Shown in pieces: positions 28,290 to 38,403 of a stretch of 64,000 nt of DNA. A program made the position numbers and the translations under genes. Below the pieces are notes generated by a model. It was not told the DNA's origin and made no database searches. It saw only the letters and a list, made by a program, of their open reading frames with translations. Within the stretch, counting starts at the first letter, position 1; every line of letters starts with the position of its first letter. This DNA comes from Limnohabitans sp. 2KL-51 (GTDB lineage Bacteria; Pseudomonadota; Gammaproteobacteria; Burkholderiales; Burkholderiaceae_C): contig NZ_NESJ01000014.1 of the NCBI RefSeq assembly GCF_003063645.1, positions 1-64,000 on the forward strand, written 5' to 3'.

Positions 28290-29318
28290 ATGAAGAAAAT
28301 GACACAAACCTTGATTGGCTCCGTACTGGCCACTGCAGGCTTGCTGGCGGCCACATCCGCCATGGCGGGCAAAACCCTGGACCAGATCAAGCAACGCGGC
28401 CAAATCGTCTGCGGTGTCAACACCGGTCTGGCCGGTTTTTCAGCCGCTGACTCCAGCGGCAACTGGTCAGGTCTGGACGTGGACCACTGCCGTGCCGTGG
28501 CCGCAGCTGTGCTGAGCGATGCCACCAAAGTCAAATATGTGCCCTTGACCGCCCAGCAGCGTTTCACCGCTTTGCAGTCCGGTGAAGTCGATGTGCTGGC
28601 CCGCAACACCACCAACACCTTGAACCGCGATGGCTCCTTGGGCCTGCACTTCATCGGTGCCAATTACTATGACGGCCAAGGCTTCATGGTGCCCAAAGGC
28701 AAGATCACCAGCGCCAAGCAACTCAAGGGCGCCACAATCTGCGTGCAGTCCGGCACCACCACCGAAAAGAACCTGACCGACTACTCCCGCGCCAACAAGC
28801 TCAACTTGAAGCCTGTTGTGTTTGAAAAAGTCGAAGCCGCTACTGGCGCTTACTTCTCTGGCCGTTGCCAGGCTTACACCACCGACGCATCGGGCCTGGC
28901 CTCTGTGCGCGCCAAGGAAGCCAAAGACCCCGCGGCCCACCTGATCTTGCCCGATCTGGTCTCTAAAGAGCCTTTGGGCCCCATGGTACGCCGTGGTGAC
29001 GACGAGTGGTTTGCCATTAACAAATGGGTGCTTTCCGGCCTGATCGAAGCCGAAGAGTACGGCATCACGCAAGCCAATGTGGACCAAATGAAAACCAGCG
29101 ACAACCCTCAAGTGGGCCGTTTGTTGGGTGCCACAGAAGATTTGGGCAAGCACCTGGGTCTGGACAAGGAATGGCTGGCCCGCGCCATCAAGACGACCGG
29201 CAACTACGGCGAAATGTTCGAGCGCAACGTCGGCCCCAAGACTGCCATCAACTTGCCACGTGGCCTGAACAACCAGTGGAACAAGGGCGGCCTGATGTAC
29301 GCGGCACCGCTGCGTTGA
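28290..29318 (+). CDS. aapJ: General L-amino-acid ABC transporter, substrate-binding protein
   Basis: 342-residue periplasmic binding protein. Signal peptide at about 1-26 (TLIGSVLATAGLLAATSAMA), then an SBP family 3 fold; VCGVNTGLAGFSAADSSGNW and KEPLGPMVRRGDDEWF are typical of the AapJ/BztA group, which has broad specificity for polar L-amino acids. Start at 28290 has AAGAGGA upstream. A terminator-like hairpin separates it from the permease genes, which would give more binding protein than permease. Confidence 0.92.
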   Translation: MKKMTQTLIGSVLATAGLLAATSAMAGKTLDQIKQRGQIVCGVNTGLAGFSAADSSGNWSGLDVDHCRAVAAAVLSDATKVKYVPLTAQQRFTALQSGEVDVLARNTTNTLNRDGSLGLHFIGANYYDGQGFMVPKGKITSAKQLKGATICVQSGTTTEKNLTDYSRANKLNLKPVVFEKVEAATGAYFSGRCQAYTTDASGLASVRAKEAKDPAAHLILPDLVSKEPLGPMVRRGDDEWFAINKWVLSGLIEAEEYGITQANVDQMKTSDNPQVGRLLGATEDLGKHLGLDKEWLARAIKTTGNYGEMFERNVGPKTAINLPRGLNNQWNKGGLMYAAPLR

Positions 29319-29343
29319 TCGACAGCCTTTTTTGAAGGTTCTG

Positions 29344-29372
29344 AATACGCCCCTTCACGGGGCGTATTTTTT
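29344..29372 (+). terminator. Intrinsic terminator/attenuator between aapJ and aapQ
   Basis: AATACGCCCC-TTCAC-GGGGCGTATT, a 10-bp perfect stem followed by a T run (to 29372), 26 bases after the aapJ stop. It probably makes most transcripts stop after the binding-protein gene. Confidence 0.88.
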
Positions 29373-29401
29373 ACCAGCCCGTCATTTTTCAGGCAGTCCT
29401 C

Positions 29402-30601
29402 ATGTCCCATTTTTCCATGATCGAGGCCAGGCCCTTGCCCGGCAAGAAAACCCGATCGATTTCGTGGCGCAGCCGCGAAGGGCGTTCGGTCATCTACCAG
29501 GTCGTCGCCATCTTGTCGGCTTTGGCGCTGGTGGCCCTGTTGGTGCGCAACACGCTCACCAACATGCGTCTGCGTGGCATCCAGAGCGGCTACGACTTTT
29601 TATTTCAACCGTTTGGCTTTGACATCAGCGAAACGGTGATCGAGTACGCGCACAACAGCTCTTACTTCTTGGCTTTTGCCATCGGCATGCTCAACACGCT
29701 CAAGGTCGCCGTGATCGGCATCCTGCTGGCCACGGTGCTGGGTGTGCTGGTGGGGGTTGGGCGGTTTTCGGCCAACTTTTTGGTGCGAAAAATCTGTTAC
29801 GCCTACGTTGAATTTTTCCGCAACGTGCCGGTTTACCTGCAGTTGCTCATCTGGTATCTGGTCTTCACCGAGATGCTGCCCGACCTGGACCAGGCTTGGC
29901 AGGCAGGCCACTTCTTTTTGAGCAAAAACGGCATTTCCTTCCCTTGGCCTGTGTGGCAGTTGGGCCAGACCTTGGCCTTGGTCGGTGCTGCTCTAGGCCT
30001 GGTGTTTGCGTGGGTCTACCGACGCATGGCACGGGCGCATTTTGACCGGACCGGCCTCACCCGACCGGTCTGGGCCGTGTCGTTGGCGGTCACGCTGGTG
30101 ATGGCGGTGCTCGGCTGGCTGGTTGGTGGCGCGCCCAACGAATGGGACTTGCCCAAAAAGGGCGATTTCCAGATTGAAGATGGCGGCGCGTTCAGTCCAG
30201 AATTCATTGCCTTGCTGTGTGGCTTGGTGTTTTACACAGCGTCCTTCATTGCCGAAGTCGTGCGCTCGGGCATTGCCTCAGTGTCGCTGGGCCAGCACGA
30301 GGCTTCTGCCTCTTTGGGTCTGAACAAAAATCAGTCCATGCGTCTGGTGGTGTTGCCACAGGCCTTGCGCGTGATCATTCCGCCGCTCACCAGCCAGTAC
30401 CTGAACCTGACCAAAAACTCGTCGCTGGCGGTGGCCATTGGTTACCCCGAACTGGTCTCGATCGCCAACACCACGCTCAACCAAACGGGCCGGGCCATCG
30501 AGGCCTTGTCCATCGTGATGTTGGTGTACCTGACGCTGTCTCTTCTCACTTCGGCCCTCATGAACTGGTTCAACGCCAGTGCCGCCATCCAGGAGCGCTG
30601 A
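29402..30601 (+). CDS. aapQ: General L-amino-acid ABC transporter, permease AapQ
   Basis: 399-residue inner-membrane permease of the His/Glu/Gln type. Hydrophobic segments occur at about 37-55 and from about 85 on; the EAA loop is EASASLGLNKNQSMRLVVLPQALR. The periplasmic insertion between the first helices, typical of the AapQ/BztB group, explains the length. The gene follows the aapJ terminator and ends one base before aapM. Confidence 0.92.
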   Translation: MSHFSMIEARPLPGKKTRSISWRSREGRSVIYQVVAILSALALVALLVRNTLTNMRLRGIQSGYDFLFQPFGFDISETVIEYAHNSSYFLAFAIGMLNTLKVAVIGILLATVLGVLVGVGRFSANFLVRKICYAYVEFFRNVPVYLQLLIWYLVFTEMLPDLDQAWQAGHFFLSKNGISFPWPVWQLGQTLALVGAALGLVFAWVYRRMARAHFDRTGLTRPVWAVSLAVTLVMAVLGWLVGGAPNEWDLPKKGDFQIEDGGAFSPEFIALLCGLVFYTASFIAEVVRSGIASVSLGQHEASASLGLNKNQSMRLVVLPQALRVIIPPLTSQYLNLTKNSSLAVAIGYPELVSIANTTLNQTGRAIEALSIVMLVYLTLSLLTSALMNWFNASAAIQER

Positions 30602-30602
30602 C

Positions 30603-31706
30603 ATGACCACTGTTTTCAAATCCACCGAAGCGCGGCCCATGCCTGGCCGCAGCACAGGCCCCGTGGCCTGGTTGCGAGGCAACCTGTTTTCCACCCCGAG
30701 CAACAGCCTGATGTCGCTGGCGCTGCTGGCCGTGTGCCTTTGGGCGCTGGTTTCCTCGCTCGACTGGGCCGTGTTGCAAGCTGTTTTCAGCAGCAACTTG
30801 CAAGCCTGCAACGAAGTGCGCGGCGCAGGGGCTTGCTGGGGCGTGATCTCCGAAAAAGGCCGCTTGATTGTGATGGGCCGTTACCCTGAAGTCGAGCACT
30901 GGCGCCCGGTGATCGCCACCGCCCTCATGTTGGGTGTGGTCGTCATCAGCTGCATGCCCCGTTTCTGGAACAAGGCATTGCCCTTGATTTGGCTGGTCAT
31001 GCTGACCGTGTATTTTGTGCTGATGAAGGGTGGCTTTTTTGGCCTGACCGAAGTTGACACCGACCAATGGGGCGGCTTGCCGCTCACGGTCATGCTCACC
31101 GTTATCTCCATGACGCTGGCCTTTCCGCTGGCCATCTTTGTGGCCTTGGGGCGGCGCTCCAACATGCCGGCCATCAAAACACTCTGCACGCTCTATGTGG
31201 AGTTGGTGCGCGGCGTGCCGCTCATCACCGTGCTGTTCATGGCCTCGTTCATGCTGCCGCTGTTCATGCCCGAGGGCGTGAAGATCGATGTGCTGGTGCG
31301 GGTGGTGGTGGGCATCACGCTGTTTTCCGGTGCCTACATGGCCGAGGTGATTCGCGGCGGCCTGCAGGCCTTGCCCAAAGGCCAGACCGAAGCGGCGGCC
31401 ACGCTGGGCCTGAGCTACTGGCAGACCCAGCGCATGATCGTCCTGCCCCAGGCTCTGGCCACCGTGGTGCCGTCCATCATGAACACCTTCATCGGCCTGT
31501 TCAAAGACACTTCGCTGGTGACCATCGTGTCGCTGTACGAGCTGACCGGCGCGTTGGGCCTGGCGCTCAACTCTGACGCCGACTGGCGTCCCTTCAAGAT
31601 CGAAGCCTACCTCTTCATCACCTTCATTTATTTCGCGTTCTGCTTTGCCATGTCGCGCTACAGCCTGTGGATCGAAGAGCGCACAGCCGTGAGCAAAGTC
31701 CGCTGA
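30603..31706 (+). CDS. aapM: General L-amino-acid ABC transporter, permease AapM
   Basis: 367-residue second permease subunit. Hydrophobic segments at about 37-55, 100-140 and in the C-terminal half; the EAA loop reads TEAAATLGLSYWQTQRMIVL, and VELVRGVPLITVLFM matches the family. The start at 30603 directly follows the aapQ stop; the frame is open to 30579, inside aapQ, but that start is less likely. Confidence 0.92.
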   Translation: MTTVFKSTEARPMPGRSTGPVAWLRGNLFSTPSNSLMSLALLAVCLWALVSSLDWAVLQAVFSSNLQACNEVRGAGACWGVISEKGRLIVMGRYPEVEHWRPVIATALMLGVVVISCMPRFWNKALPLIWLVMLTVYFVLMKGGFFGLTEVDTDQWGGLPLTVMLTVISMTLAFPLAIFVALGRRSNMPAIKTLCTLYVELVRGVPLITVLFMASFMLPLFMPEGVKIDVLVRVVVGITLFSGAYMAEVIRGGLQALPKGQTEAAATLGLSYWQTQRMIVLPQALATVVPSIMNTFIGLFKDTSLVTIVSLYELTGALGLALNSDADWRPFKIEAYLFITFIYFAFCFAMSRYSLWIEERTAVSKVR

Positions 31707-31719
31707 ACGAAAGACCTTT

Positions 31720-32475
31720 ATGACCTCCAACGCTAACCCCATCATCGAGTTCAAAGGCGTGAACAAGTGGTACGCCAGCAATGGCTACCATGTGCTGCGC
31801 GATGTGAATTTGCAATTTGCCAAAGGCGAAAAAGTCGTCATCTGTGGCCCTTCGGGCTCAGGCAAGTCCACCCTGATTCGCTGCATCAACGCCCTGGAGG
31901 AATACCAGGAAGGCACGCTCACAGTCGACGGCACTTTACTGGGCGATGACCTCAAAGGCATCGACAAAGTGCGCCGCGAAGTCGGCATGGTATTCCAGCA
32001 GTTCAACCTGTTCCCGCACCTGACAGTGATGGAAAACCTGATCTTGTCACCCACTTGGGTGGCCAAGATGCCACGCAAGGAAGCCGTGGACAAAGCCATG
32101 GTGCAACTGGAGCGCGTGCGCATTTCTGAGCACGCGAACAAGTACCCCTTGCAACTGTCCGGCGGCCAGCAACAGCGCGTGGCGATTGCCCGCGCACTGT
32201 GCCTGACGCCCAAGATCATGCTGTTCGATGAGCCCACCTCGGCCCTCGACCCCGAGATGATCAAGGAAGTGCTGGACGTGATGATCGAGCTGACCAGCCA
32301 GGGCATGACCATGCTGTGCGTGACGCACGAAATGGGATTTGCCAAGGCGGTGGCCGACCGTGTGATCTTCATGGACCAAGGCCAGGTGGTTGAGCAGGCA
32401 CCGCCCCAGCAGTTCTTTGATGCGCCGCAAACCGATCGGGCGCAGGACTTTTTGTCCAAGATTCTCGGGCATTGA
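31720..32475 (+). CDS. aapP: General L-amino-acid ABC transporter, ATP-binding protein AapP
   Basis: 251-residue cytoplasmic ATPase. Walker A CGPSGSGKST (about 43-52), signature LSGGQQQRVAIARAL, Walker B IMLFDEPTSALDPEM and the switch histidine in CVTHEMGFA are all intact. It completes the aapJQMP set, 13 bases after aapM. Confidence 0.95.
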   Translation: MTSNANPIIEFKGVNKWYASNGYHVLRDVNLQFAKGEKVVICGPSGSGKSTLIRCINALEEYQEGTLTVDGTLLGDDLKGIDKVRREVGMVFQQFNLFPHLTVMENLILSPTWVAKMPRKEAVDKAMVQLERVRISEHANKYPLQLSGGQQQRVAIARALCLTPKIMLFDEPTSALDPEMIKEVLDVMIELTSQGMTMLCVTHEMGFAKAVADRVIFMDQGQVVEQAPPQQFFDAPQTDRAQDFLSKILGH

Positions 32476-32476
32476 T

Positions 32477-32501
32477 TTAATTGGGGTCAGATCCCGATTA
32501 A
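32477..32501. repeat. GGGTCAGATCCC-type inverted repeat after aapP
   Basis: TTAATTGGG and CCCGATTAA pair with one mismatch around GTCAGAT; a partial second unit (GTGTCAGATCC...) follows at 32506-32524. Short repeats of this type are common in betaproteobacterial gaps. Confidence 0.5.
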
Positions 32502-32577
32502 ATCGGTGTCAGATCCTGATCAATTGGCTTTTGTTGCCGGACTGAACACAGCCGGCAGGTTTGAGACAATACGCCGC

Positions 32578-33615
32578 ATGACCCAAGAACTCACCCTCAT
32601 CCGCCCCGACGACTGGCACTTGCATGTGCGCGACGGCGCCGCCCTGAACGTGGTGGTGCCGCACACCGCCGCCCAATTCGGCCGCGCCATCATCATGCCC
32701 AACCTCAAGCCGCCCGTGACCACGGCCGAGCAGGCGCTGGCCTACAAGCAGCGCATCCAGGCCGCCGTGCCAGCGGGTATGGCCTTTGAGCCGCTCATGA
32801 CGCTGTACCTGACCGACAACTTGGCTCCGTCAGAAATTGTCCGCGCCAAAGCCGCCGGTGTGGTGGCCTGCAAGCTCTACCCGGCAGGGGCCACCACCAA
32901 CAGCGACGCGGGCGTGACCGACCTGCGCAAGATCTACCCCGTGCTTGAAGCCATGCAGCGCGAAGGCATGCTGCTGCTGGTGCACGGCGAAGTCACTTCG
33001 TCCGACATCGACCTGTTTGACCGCGAAGCTGTGTTCATCGAGCAGCATCTGATCCCGCTGCGCCGTGACTTCCCAGGCCTGAAAATCGTGATGGAACACA
33101 TCACTACGAAAGAAGCCGCTGATTACGTGGCCGCTGGCGACGCGAATTTGGGTGCCACCATCACTGCACACCACCTGCTGTACAACCGCAACGCCCTGTT
33201 CTTGGGCGGCATGCGCCCACATTACTACTGCCTGCCCGTGCTCAAGCGCGAGACCCACCGCCTGGCTTTGGTGCAAGCGGCCACCAGTGGCAATGCCCGG
33301 TTCTTCTTGGGCACCGACAGCGCCCCACACCCGGCGCACCTCAAAGAGCACGCCAGCGGTTGCGCAGGCTGCTACACCGCGCACGCCGCCATCGAGATGT
33401 ACGCCGAAGCCTTTGACCAGGCCGGCGCGCTCGACAAGCTCGAAGGCTTTGCCAGCTTCTTCGGGGCCGACTTTTACGGTCTGCCGCGCAATACCGGCAC
33501 CATCACGCTGCGCCGTGAAAACTGGACGCCCGCCGAGAGCTTTGCCTTTGGCGAGGCCGAACTCAAGCCCCTGCGTTCCGGAGAAAGCCTGCCGTGGCTT
33601 CTGGTGGCGGGGTGA
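32578..33615 (+). CDS. pyrC: Dihydroorotase
   Basis: Zinc amidohydrolase of pyrimidine synthesis cyclising carbamoyl-aspartate to dihydroorotate. 345 residues from ATG 32578, with the metal motif WHLHVRDG, the carbamylated-lysine region [17 protein letters not shown] and the C-terminal [10 protein letters not shown]. It is the class II (E. coli PyrC-like) form. The GTG of the next gene overlaps its stop codon. Confidence 0.96.
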   Translation: MTQELTLIRPDDWHLHVRDGAALNVVVPHTAAQFGRAIIMPNLKPPVTTAEQALAYKQRIQAAVPAGMAFEPLMTLYLTDNLAPSEIVRAKAAGVVACKLYPAGATTNSDAGVTDLRKIYPVLEAMQREGMLLLVHGEVTSSDIDLFDREAVFIEQHLIPLRRDFPGLKIVMEHITTKEAADYVAAGDANLGATITAHHLLYNRNALFLGGMRPHYYCLPVLKRETHRLALVQAATSGNARFFLGTDSAPHPAHLKEHASGCAGCYTAHAAIEMYAEAFDQAGALDKLEGFASFFGADFYGLPRNTGTITLRRENWTPAESFAFGEAELKPLRSGESLPWLLVAG

Positions 33616-34439
33616 GCCCCAACCGGGCTGGGCACCGCTGTGCGCCAGCTTCCAGCCTGGGCGTGCACGACATCGACTGGGACGCGCCTTGGCTGGCCGA
33701 CTGGCGCGCCGTGGGCGAACCGATCGCACGCCAGCTGGGGGCCGGTATGCCCCAGCCAGAGGCCTTGAGCAAAGCCAGCTGTGCCCCCGTGCGCTTTGTG
33801 CCGCAATCCGACTTGCCCGAAAGCCAAGCCTACGAAGACTTCATTTTTGCTACGGGCCAGGTGCCCACCCGCGAAGGCTTGCACGATTTCTTCAATGCTT
33901 TGTGTTGGATGCATTTCCCGAAGTCCAAAAAACGCCTGAACCAGTTGCAAGCCCGCGAAATCGCCCGCGCCGGGGTGGGCCAGGTGCGTGGCCCGGTACG
34001 CGACGCCGCCACCGTGTTCGATGAGAACGCGCTGCTGATCCAGACCTCCGATGTCGTGTGGTTGGCCTTGACCGAGCACCGATGGAAGGATGCCTTTCTT
34101 GGTTTTCGCAGTGAGTGGGCACTTACACGGCTTTGGGCTTTTGGCCATGCTGCGCTCGAAAAAGCGGTGAAGCCTTACAAATCGATCACCGTTCACCTGT
34201 GGCGCGTGCCGCAAGGCGTGGCACAGTCCGACCTCGACGCTTGGCTGGCGCAAGACCTCACACCTGAAAAATTGGCCAGCAAACCCTTCAGCCCTTTGCC
34301 TCTGCTGGGCGTGCCGGGCTGGTGGCTGGCCAACGAAGACTCGTCTTTTTACGCCGATGACAGCGTGTTCCGTCCACGCAGGAGTCCGCGCCATGTGGAA
34401 AAACCGTACGCCAATCCGGAAATCACGCCCCCGGCTTGA
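33612..34439 (+). CDS. DUF3025 family protein
   Basis: 275-residue cytoplasmic protein of unknown function. The family core [20 protein letters not shown] lies at about 92-111. The GTG at 33612 shares bases with the pyrC stop (GTGA), giving a coupled start; the open frame extends six codons further. Nothing in the sequence indicates an enzymatic motif that I can name. Confidence 0.83.
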   Translation: MSPNRAGHRCAPASSLGVHDIDWDAPWLADWRAVGEPIARQLGAGMPQPEALSKASCAPVRFVPQSDLPESQAYEDFIFATGQVPTREGLHDFFNALCWMHFPKSKKRLNQLQAREIARAGVGQVRGPVRDAATVFDENALLIQTSDVVWLALTEHRWKDAFLGFRSEWALTRLWAFGHAALEKAVKPYKSITVHLWRVPQGVAQSDLDAWLAQDLTPEKLASKPFSPLPLLGVPGWWLANEDSSFYADDSVFRPRRSPRHVEKPYANPEITPPA

Positions 34440-34508
34440 TTTTGAACACCAACCCCCTAATATCGGTTGCAACGTGCCCGCGTCTTTCGGGTGAAAGTGA
34501 AACTCAAC

Positions 34509-35384
34509 ATGAAACGCATTTTTCTTTTCGTCGTGACCAACTTGGCTGTAGTCCTGGTGTTGGGCATCGTCGCCAACTTGCTGGGCGTCAACCGCTTTTT
34601 GACTTCCAACGGTCTGAACCTGGGCGCTTTGCTGGGTTTTGCGCTGATCATGGGCTTTGGTGGCGCCATCATCTCTTTGCTCATGAGCAAATGGATCGCC
34701 AAAATGTCCTCGGGGGTCAAAGTCATTGACCAACCGGCCAATGCCGACGAGGTCTGGATCGTTGACACCGTTCGAAAATTGGCTGACAAAGCCGGTATCG
34801 GCATGCCCGAAGTTGGTATTTTTGAAGGCGACCCCAACGCTTTTGCCACTGGCGCATTCCGTGATTCGGCCTTGGTGGCCGTGTCCACCGGCTTGCTGCA
34901 AAACATGACGCACGAAGAAATCGAGGCTGTGCTCGCCCACGAAGTGGCACACATCGCCAACGGCGACATGGTCACCATGGCCCTGATCCAGGGCGTGATG
35001 AACACCTTCGTGGTGTTCATCTCGCGTGTGGTGGGTTATGCGGTGGACAGCTTCTTGCGCAAGGGCGACAGCGAAAACTCCGGTCCCGGCATCGGCTATT
35101 ACGTGACCACCATCGTGATGGACATTTTGTTGGGCGTTCTCGCTGCGATCATCGTGGCCTGGTTCAGCCGCCAGCGCGAGTTCCGCGCCGATGCCAGCGC
35201 GGCGCAGCTGATGGGCCGCAAGCAGCCCATGATCAACGCCTTGGCCCGCTTGGGCGGTGTGCACACCGCCGAGTTGCCCAAGAGCATGGCTGCCATGGGC
35301 ATTGCGGGGGGGATTGGCCAGATGTTCAGCACGCATCCTCCCATCGAAGAGCGCATTGCAGCATTACAAAACAGCGCTTTATAA
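34509..35384 (+). CDS. htpX: Zinc metalloprotease HtpX
   Basis: 291-residue membrane protease acting in quality control of inner-membrane proteins. Four hydrophobic segments (about 5-25, 35-55, 155-180, 195-220) and the zinc motif HEVAH (about 143-147) with the downstream E of [12 protein letters not shown] are present. ATG 34509 is used; the open frame starts 14 codons earlier. Its 3' end overlaps that of the convergent phosphatase gene by six bases. Confidence 0.95.
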   Translation: MKRIFLFVVTNLAVVLVLGIVANLLGVNRFLTSNGLNLGALLGFALIMGFGGAIISLLMSKWIAKMSSGVKVIDQPANADEVWIVDTVRKLADKAGIGMPEVGIFEGDPNAFATGAFRDSALVAVSTGLLQNMTHEEIEAVLAHEVAHIANGDMVTMALIQGVMNTFVVFISRVVGYAVDSFLRKGDSENSGPGIGYYVTTIVMDILLGVLAAIIVAWFSRQREFRADASAAQLMGRKQPMINALARLGGVHTAELPKSMAAMGIAGGIGQMFSTHPPIEERIAALQNSAL

Positions 35385-36023
35385 AGACGATTCGTCTTTC
35401 CCCAGTGCGTCCAGGTGGGATGTGTCACCCCAGCCCACCAAGGACAAGCCCGCAGGCGTCCACAACAAGCTGTTGACTGCGGTGTTGGTCAGTGACCACG
35501 TGCGCGGGGCTTGTAGATCGATGCGGGTAGCTGCACGGTACAAAATGTCCAGCACCCCGCCATGGGCCACCAGCACGATCTGCTGACCCGGATGGCGTAC
35601 AGCCAGTTCGTTCACCGTGGTCACAATGCGATCGCGCAGGACCAGAAGTGACTCGCCGCCATCGGGCGGTGTCCAGTCGGGCGTGCGTTTGCGCCAGTGC
35701 CATGCATGGTCGGGCAGCTCGGTTTCGATCTCGGCAAATGTGCTGCCCTGAAACGCCCCAAAATGCCGCTCTCTCAAGCCTATGTGGGTGCTCACCGTTT
35801 TCCCGATGGCCTGTGCAATCGCGTTGGCGGTGGCGTGGGCGCGAGACAGGTCGCTGGCATAAATGGCATCAATGGCATCGCGTTGCACGAACGACCGTGC
35901 CAGGTGCTCGGCCTGGCGCAGGCCTACATCGTTGAGTGGAATGTCCAGGTGGCCTTGCAGCCGCGTGTCGACGTTCCAGGCGGTTTCTCCGTGGCGAATC
36001 GCCAAAATGCGGGTCGGTTCCAT
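35379..36023 (-). CDS. Histidine phosphatase family protein (phosphoglycerate mutase-like)
   Basis: 214-residue phosphohydrolase. The catalytic RHGETAWN motif is at residues 10-17 and the second histidine is in [11 protein letters not shown]; the acid residue is in LRERHFG. It could be a GpmB/CobC-type phosphatase rather than a glycolytic mutase, since the length and lack of the mutase insertion fit the phosphatase branch. Substrate unknown. Confidence 0.88.
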   Translation of the reverse strand: MEPTRILAIRHGETAWNVDTRLQGHLDIPLNDVGLRQAEHLARSFVQRDAIDAIYASDLSRAHATANAIAQAIGKTVSTHIGLRERHFGAFQGSTFAEIETELPDHAWHWRKRTPDWTPPDGGESLLVLRDRIVTTVNELAVRHPGQQIVLVAHGGVLDILYRAATRIDLQAPRTWSLTNTAVNSLLWTPAGLSLVGWGDTSHLDALGKDESSL

Positions 36024-36035
36024 AAATTCCTAGAT

Positions 36036-36677
36036 TCAGCGCGGCACTTCGATGTTGACCCGGCGTGGGCCAGCAGGCGGGTTGGGGAAATTGGCCAGGG
36101 CGGCCTGGAACAGAGTCGCAAAGATCGGCACGCTGTCGCTCCAGGGGCCTGCGTGGCTGGCGCGGGTTTCGTAGACCACTTGGCCCGACTTCAGGTCGCG
36201 CATGATGACGCTGACCTCACGGCGGTAATGGGTGGGCGGCGGAAAACGCATGCCCATACCCAGACCCACGTGCGAGCCCAGGCCCCCGACAAAGCCCGAA
36301 CCGAAGGCGATGCTGCCAAAAGGCGTCCAGCCCGGACCTAAGGGGCGACCCCAAGGGTCGGCCGGGTACTGCGAGCCACTGAAGCCCAGCATCACGCTCA
36401 GGCTGGCTCCGGCATCGTCTCGCACCAGACCCACGGCCGTCATGGCCAACTGCGCTTGTTGCTCGGCGAGACCGGCTTCGGGGTTGTGAACCTGCGAGGG
36501 CAGGCGCTCGAAGCGGTACTTGGCGCCTTGCAAATTCATACCCGCCGGCACGGCAGCCACCGAGACCACATCGCTGTCGATCAGGCGCATTGAGGCGCAG
36601 CCCGTCAAGAAGGGCAAGGCCATCGCGACCAAGGCCATCAAAAACCAACGCGTGAGCTGCCGAGTTGCTGTGCGCAT
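36036..36677 (-). CDS. DUF4136-like lipoprotein
   Basis: 213-residue predicted lipoprotein. The signal peptide ends in the lipobox LTGC (cysteine at about 27), so the mature protein should be lipid-anchored facing the periplasm. A glycine-rich middle stretch (GSGFVGGLGSHVGLGMGM) and C-terminal LKSGQVVYETRA match the DUF4136 type. A good GGAG precedes the start. Role unknown. Confidence 0.8.
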   Translation of the reverse strand: MRTATRQLTRWFLMALVAMALPFLTGCASMRLIDSDVVSVAAVPAGMNLQGAKYRFERLPSQVHNPEAGLAEQQAQLAMTAVGLVRDDAGASLSVMLGFSGSQYPADPWGRPLGPGWTPFGSIAFGSGFVGGLGSHVGLGMGMRFPPPTHYRREVSVIMRDLKSGQVVYETRASHAGPWSDSVPIFATLFQAALANFPNPPAGPRRVNIEVPR

Positions 36678-36695
36678 GAGTTGTCTCCTTGAGGT

Positions 36696-37634
36696 TCACA
36701 TCGAGATGACCTGAATGCCCGGCAAGGACGCTTCCTTGAACTCTTCCTCGTCAAAAGCCATGTCGCCATCGTCCGACTCAATGCCGGTGATCTTCAGGTC
36801 CTTGAAGCCGTGCAGCTTGGCGTCCATCAAATGCGAGGGCACCACATTTTGCAAAGCCGCAAACATGTTTTCAATCCGGCCAGGGTGCTTCTTTTGCCAC
36901 TCGCGCAGCATGTTGCCCACCTGCAGGCGCTGCAGATTTTCCTGGCTGCCACACAGGGTGCAAGGAATGATGGGGAACTGTCGGTGCTCAGCCCAGCGGA
37001 TGAGGTCGGTTTCGGCCACATAGGCCAGTGGGCGGATCACCATGAATTCGCCGTTGTCGCTGACCAACTTGGGAGGCATGCCCTTGAGCTTGCCGCCAAA
37101 GAACATGTTCAAAAAGAAGGTCTGCAGCATGTCGTCGCGATGGTGGCCGAGCGCCAGCTTGTTGCATTTGAGCTCGCGCGCCACGCGGTACAAAATCCCC
37201 CGGCGCAGACGCGAGCAAAGGCTGCACATGGTCTTGCCTTCGGGGATCTTGTCTTTCACGATCGAATACGTGTCTTGCGTCTCGATGTGAAACTCCACCC
37301 CCAGCTCTTTGAGGTATGCAGGCAGGATGTGCTCAGGAAAACCCGGTTGCTTTTGGTCCAGGTTGACCGCGACCAGTTCGAAGTCGACCGGGGCGCGGGC
37401 CTTCATCTTGAGCAGGATGTCGAGCATGCCGTAGCTGTCTTTGCCGCCCGACATGCAGACCATGATGCGGTCGCCCGCTTCGATCAAGTTGAAGTCACTG
37501 ATGGCTTGGCCCATCTGGCGGCACAGGCGTTTTTCGAGCTTGTGGGTTTCGCGCTCGATCTTGATGGCTTTGGCGGCCTCTGATTCGGCTTGCGCTTGTA
37601 CCCAGGCGTTGTCGGTTTCTGTGTCTGTGTTCAT
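36696..37634 (-). CDS. ttcA: tRNA 2-thiocytidine(32) synthetase TtcA
   Basis: 312-residue PP-loop ATPase that makes 2-thiocytidine at tRNA position 32 with an Fe-S cluster. The PP-loop SGGKDSYG and the cysteine pair in [10 protein letters not shown], plus a further CTLC pair, are present. A GTG four codons upstream overlapping the folB end is an alternative start. Last gene of the overlapping SDR-folB-folB-ttcA operon. Confidence 0.95.
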   Translation of the reverse strand: MNTDTETDNAWVQAQAESEAAKAIKIERETHKLEKRLCRQMGQAISDFNLIEAGDRIMVCMSGGKDSYGMLDILLKMKARAPVDFELVAVNLDQKQPGFPEHILPAYLKELGVEFHIETQDTYSIVKDKIPEGKTMCSLCSRLRRGILYRVARELKCNKLALGHHRDDMLQTFFLNMFFGGKLKGMPPKLVSDNGEFMVIRPLAYVAETDLIRWAEHRQFPIIPCTLCGSQENLQRLQVGNMLREWQKKHPGRIENMFAALQNVVPSHLMDAKLHGFKDLKITGIESDDGDMAFDEEEFKEASLPGIQVISM

Positions 37635-37639
37635 AAGGT

Positions 37640-38011
37640 TCACCACTGTCCTGTTTCCATGCGAATGGCCACTTCGCAGTCTTCAAAAATTTCAAGTTTG
37701 GCAATCTTGACGCGCACGCCCAAAACGCCGGGCAACTGCATCAGGCGGTTCGAGACTTTGCCAATCAGCGTTTCCAGCAGGTTGATGTGCTCAGCCGTGC
37801 ATTCGTCGATGATGATTTTGCGCACTTTGCGGTAGTCCAGCACCGAATGGATGTCGTCGTCGCTGGGCAACAGGGGCTGCGTGCCCAGGTTCAGCTCGGC
37901 GTCCACCTGTATCGGTTGCGGGTCGGTTTTTTCGTGCTCCAGGATGCCCAGGTTGGCGTGAAATCGCAAACCGGTCAGCTCCAGGGTTTGTTGGCCAGCA
38001 GGGGTTTTCAT
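37640..38011 (-). CDS. Dihydroneopterin aldolase family protein (FolB), paralogue 1
   Basis: 123-residue tunnelling-fold protein of folate synthesis. The glutamate of GILEHE, the tyrosine of LDYRKV and a lysine in KIAKLE align with FolB catalytic positions, but the usual lysine-proline pair is changed to Lys-Leu. It overlaps the next paralogue by four bases and runs close to ttcA. Either paralogue could be the true aldolase; the other could be an epimerase or a specialised form. Confidence 0.85.
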   Translation of the reverse strand: MKTPAGQQTLELTGLRFHANLGILEHEKTDPQPIQVDAELNLGTQPLLPSDDDIHSVLDYRKVRKIIIDECTAEHINLLETLIGKVSNRLMQLPGVLGVRVKIAKLEIFEDCEVAIRMETGQW

Positions 38012-38403
38012 GGCGCGGGTTTGATTTGGAAGATTTCAACCCCGACGGCTTCGCAGTCCGGGTACACATCGGGTTTGCAGCTGGACAGGCGCACCGCTTT
38101 CACCTGCGGGTGCGCAATCAGCTCGCGCATCAGGTCGTCGCACAAAGTCTCTTGCAGCACGATGTGGCCTTGGGCCACACGTTTGGCGATCACCTCACGG
38201 ATGAAGTCGTAGTCCACCACTTCGGCCAAATCGTCTTGCGTGGGGGTGGACGCGCTGAAGGGTACAAACAGTTCCACATTGAAGACGATGCGCTGGGGCC
38301 CCAGCTTTTCAAAGTCGTGCGCACCGATGCGCACGTCCACTGTGTGGTTGCGCAAAAACAGGCGGCGACAGTTCAGCGCCAAATCGGTCATCAGGTCGCT
38401 CAT
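38008..38403 (-). CDS. Dihydroneopterin aldolase family protein (FolB/FolX), paralogue 2
   Basis: 131-residue second FolB-fold protein in tandem. It keeps Glu in IGAHDFEK, Tyr in VDYDFIRE and the canonical Lys-Pro in SSCKPDVYPD, so it looks the more typical aldolase of the two. ATGA overlaps on both sides (38008-38011 and 38400-38403) tie it to its neighbours. An ATG four codons into the frame is an alternative start. Confidence 0.86.
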   Translation of the reverse strand: MSDLMTDLALNCRRLFLRNHTVDVRIGAHDFEKLGPQRIVFNVELFVPFSASTPTQDDLAEVVDYDFIREVIAKRVAQGHIVLQETLCDDLMRELIAHPQVKAVRLSSCKPDVYPDCEAVGVEIFQIKPAP

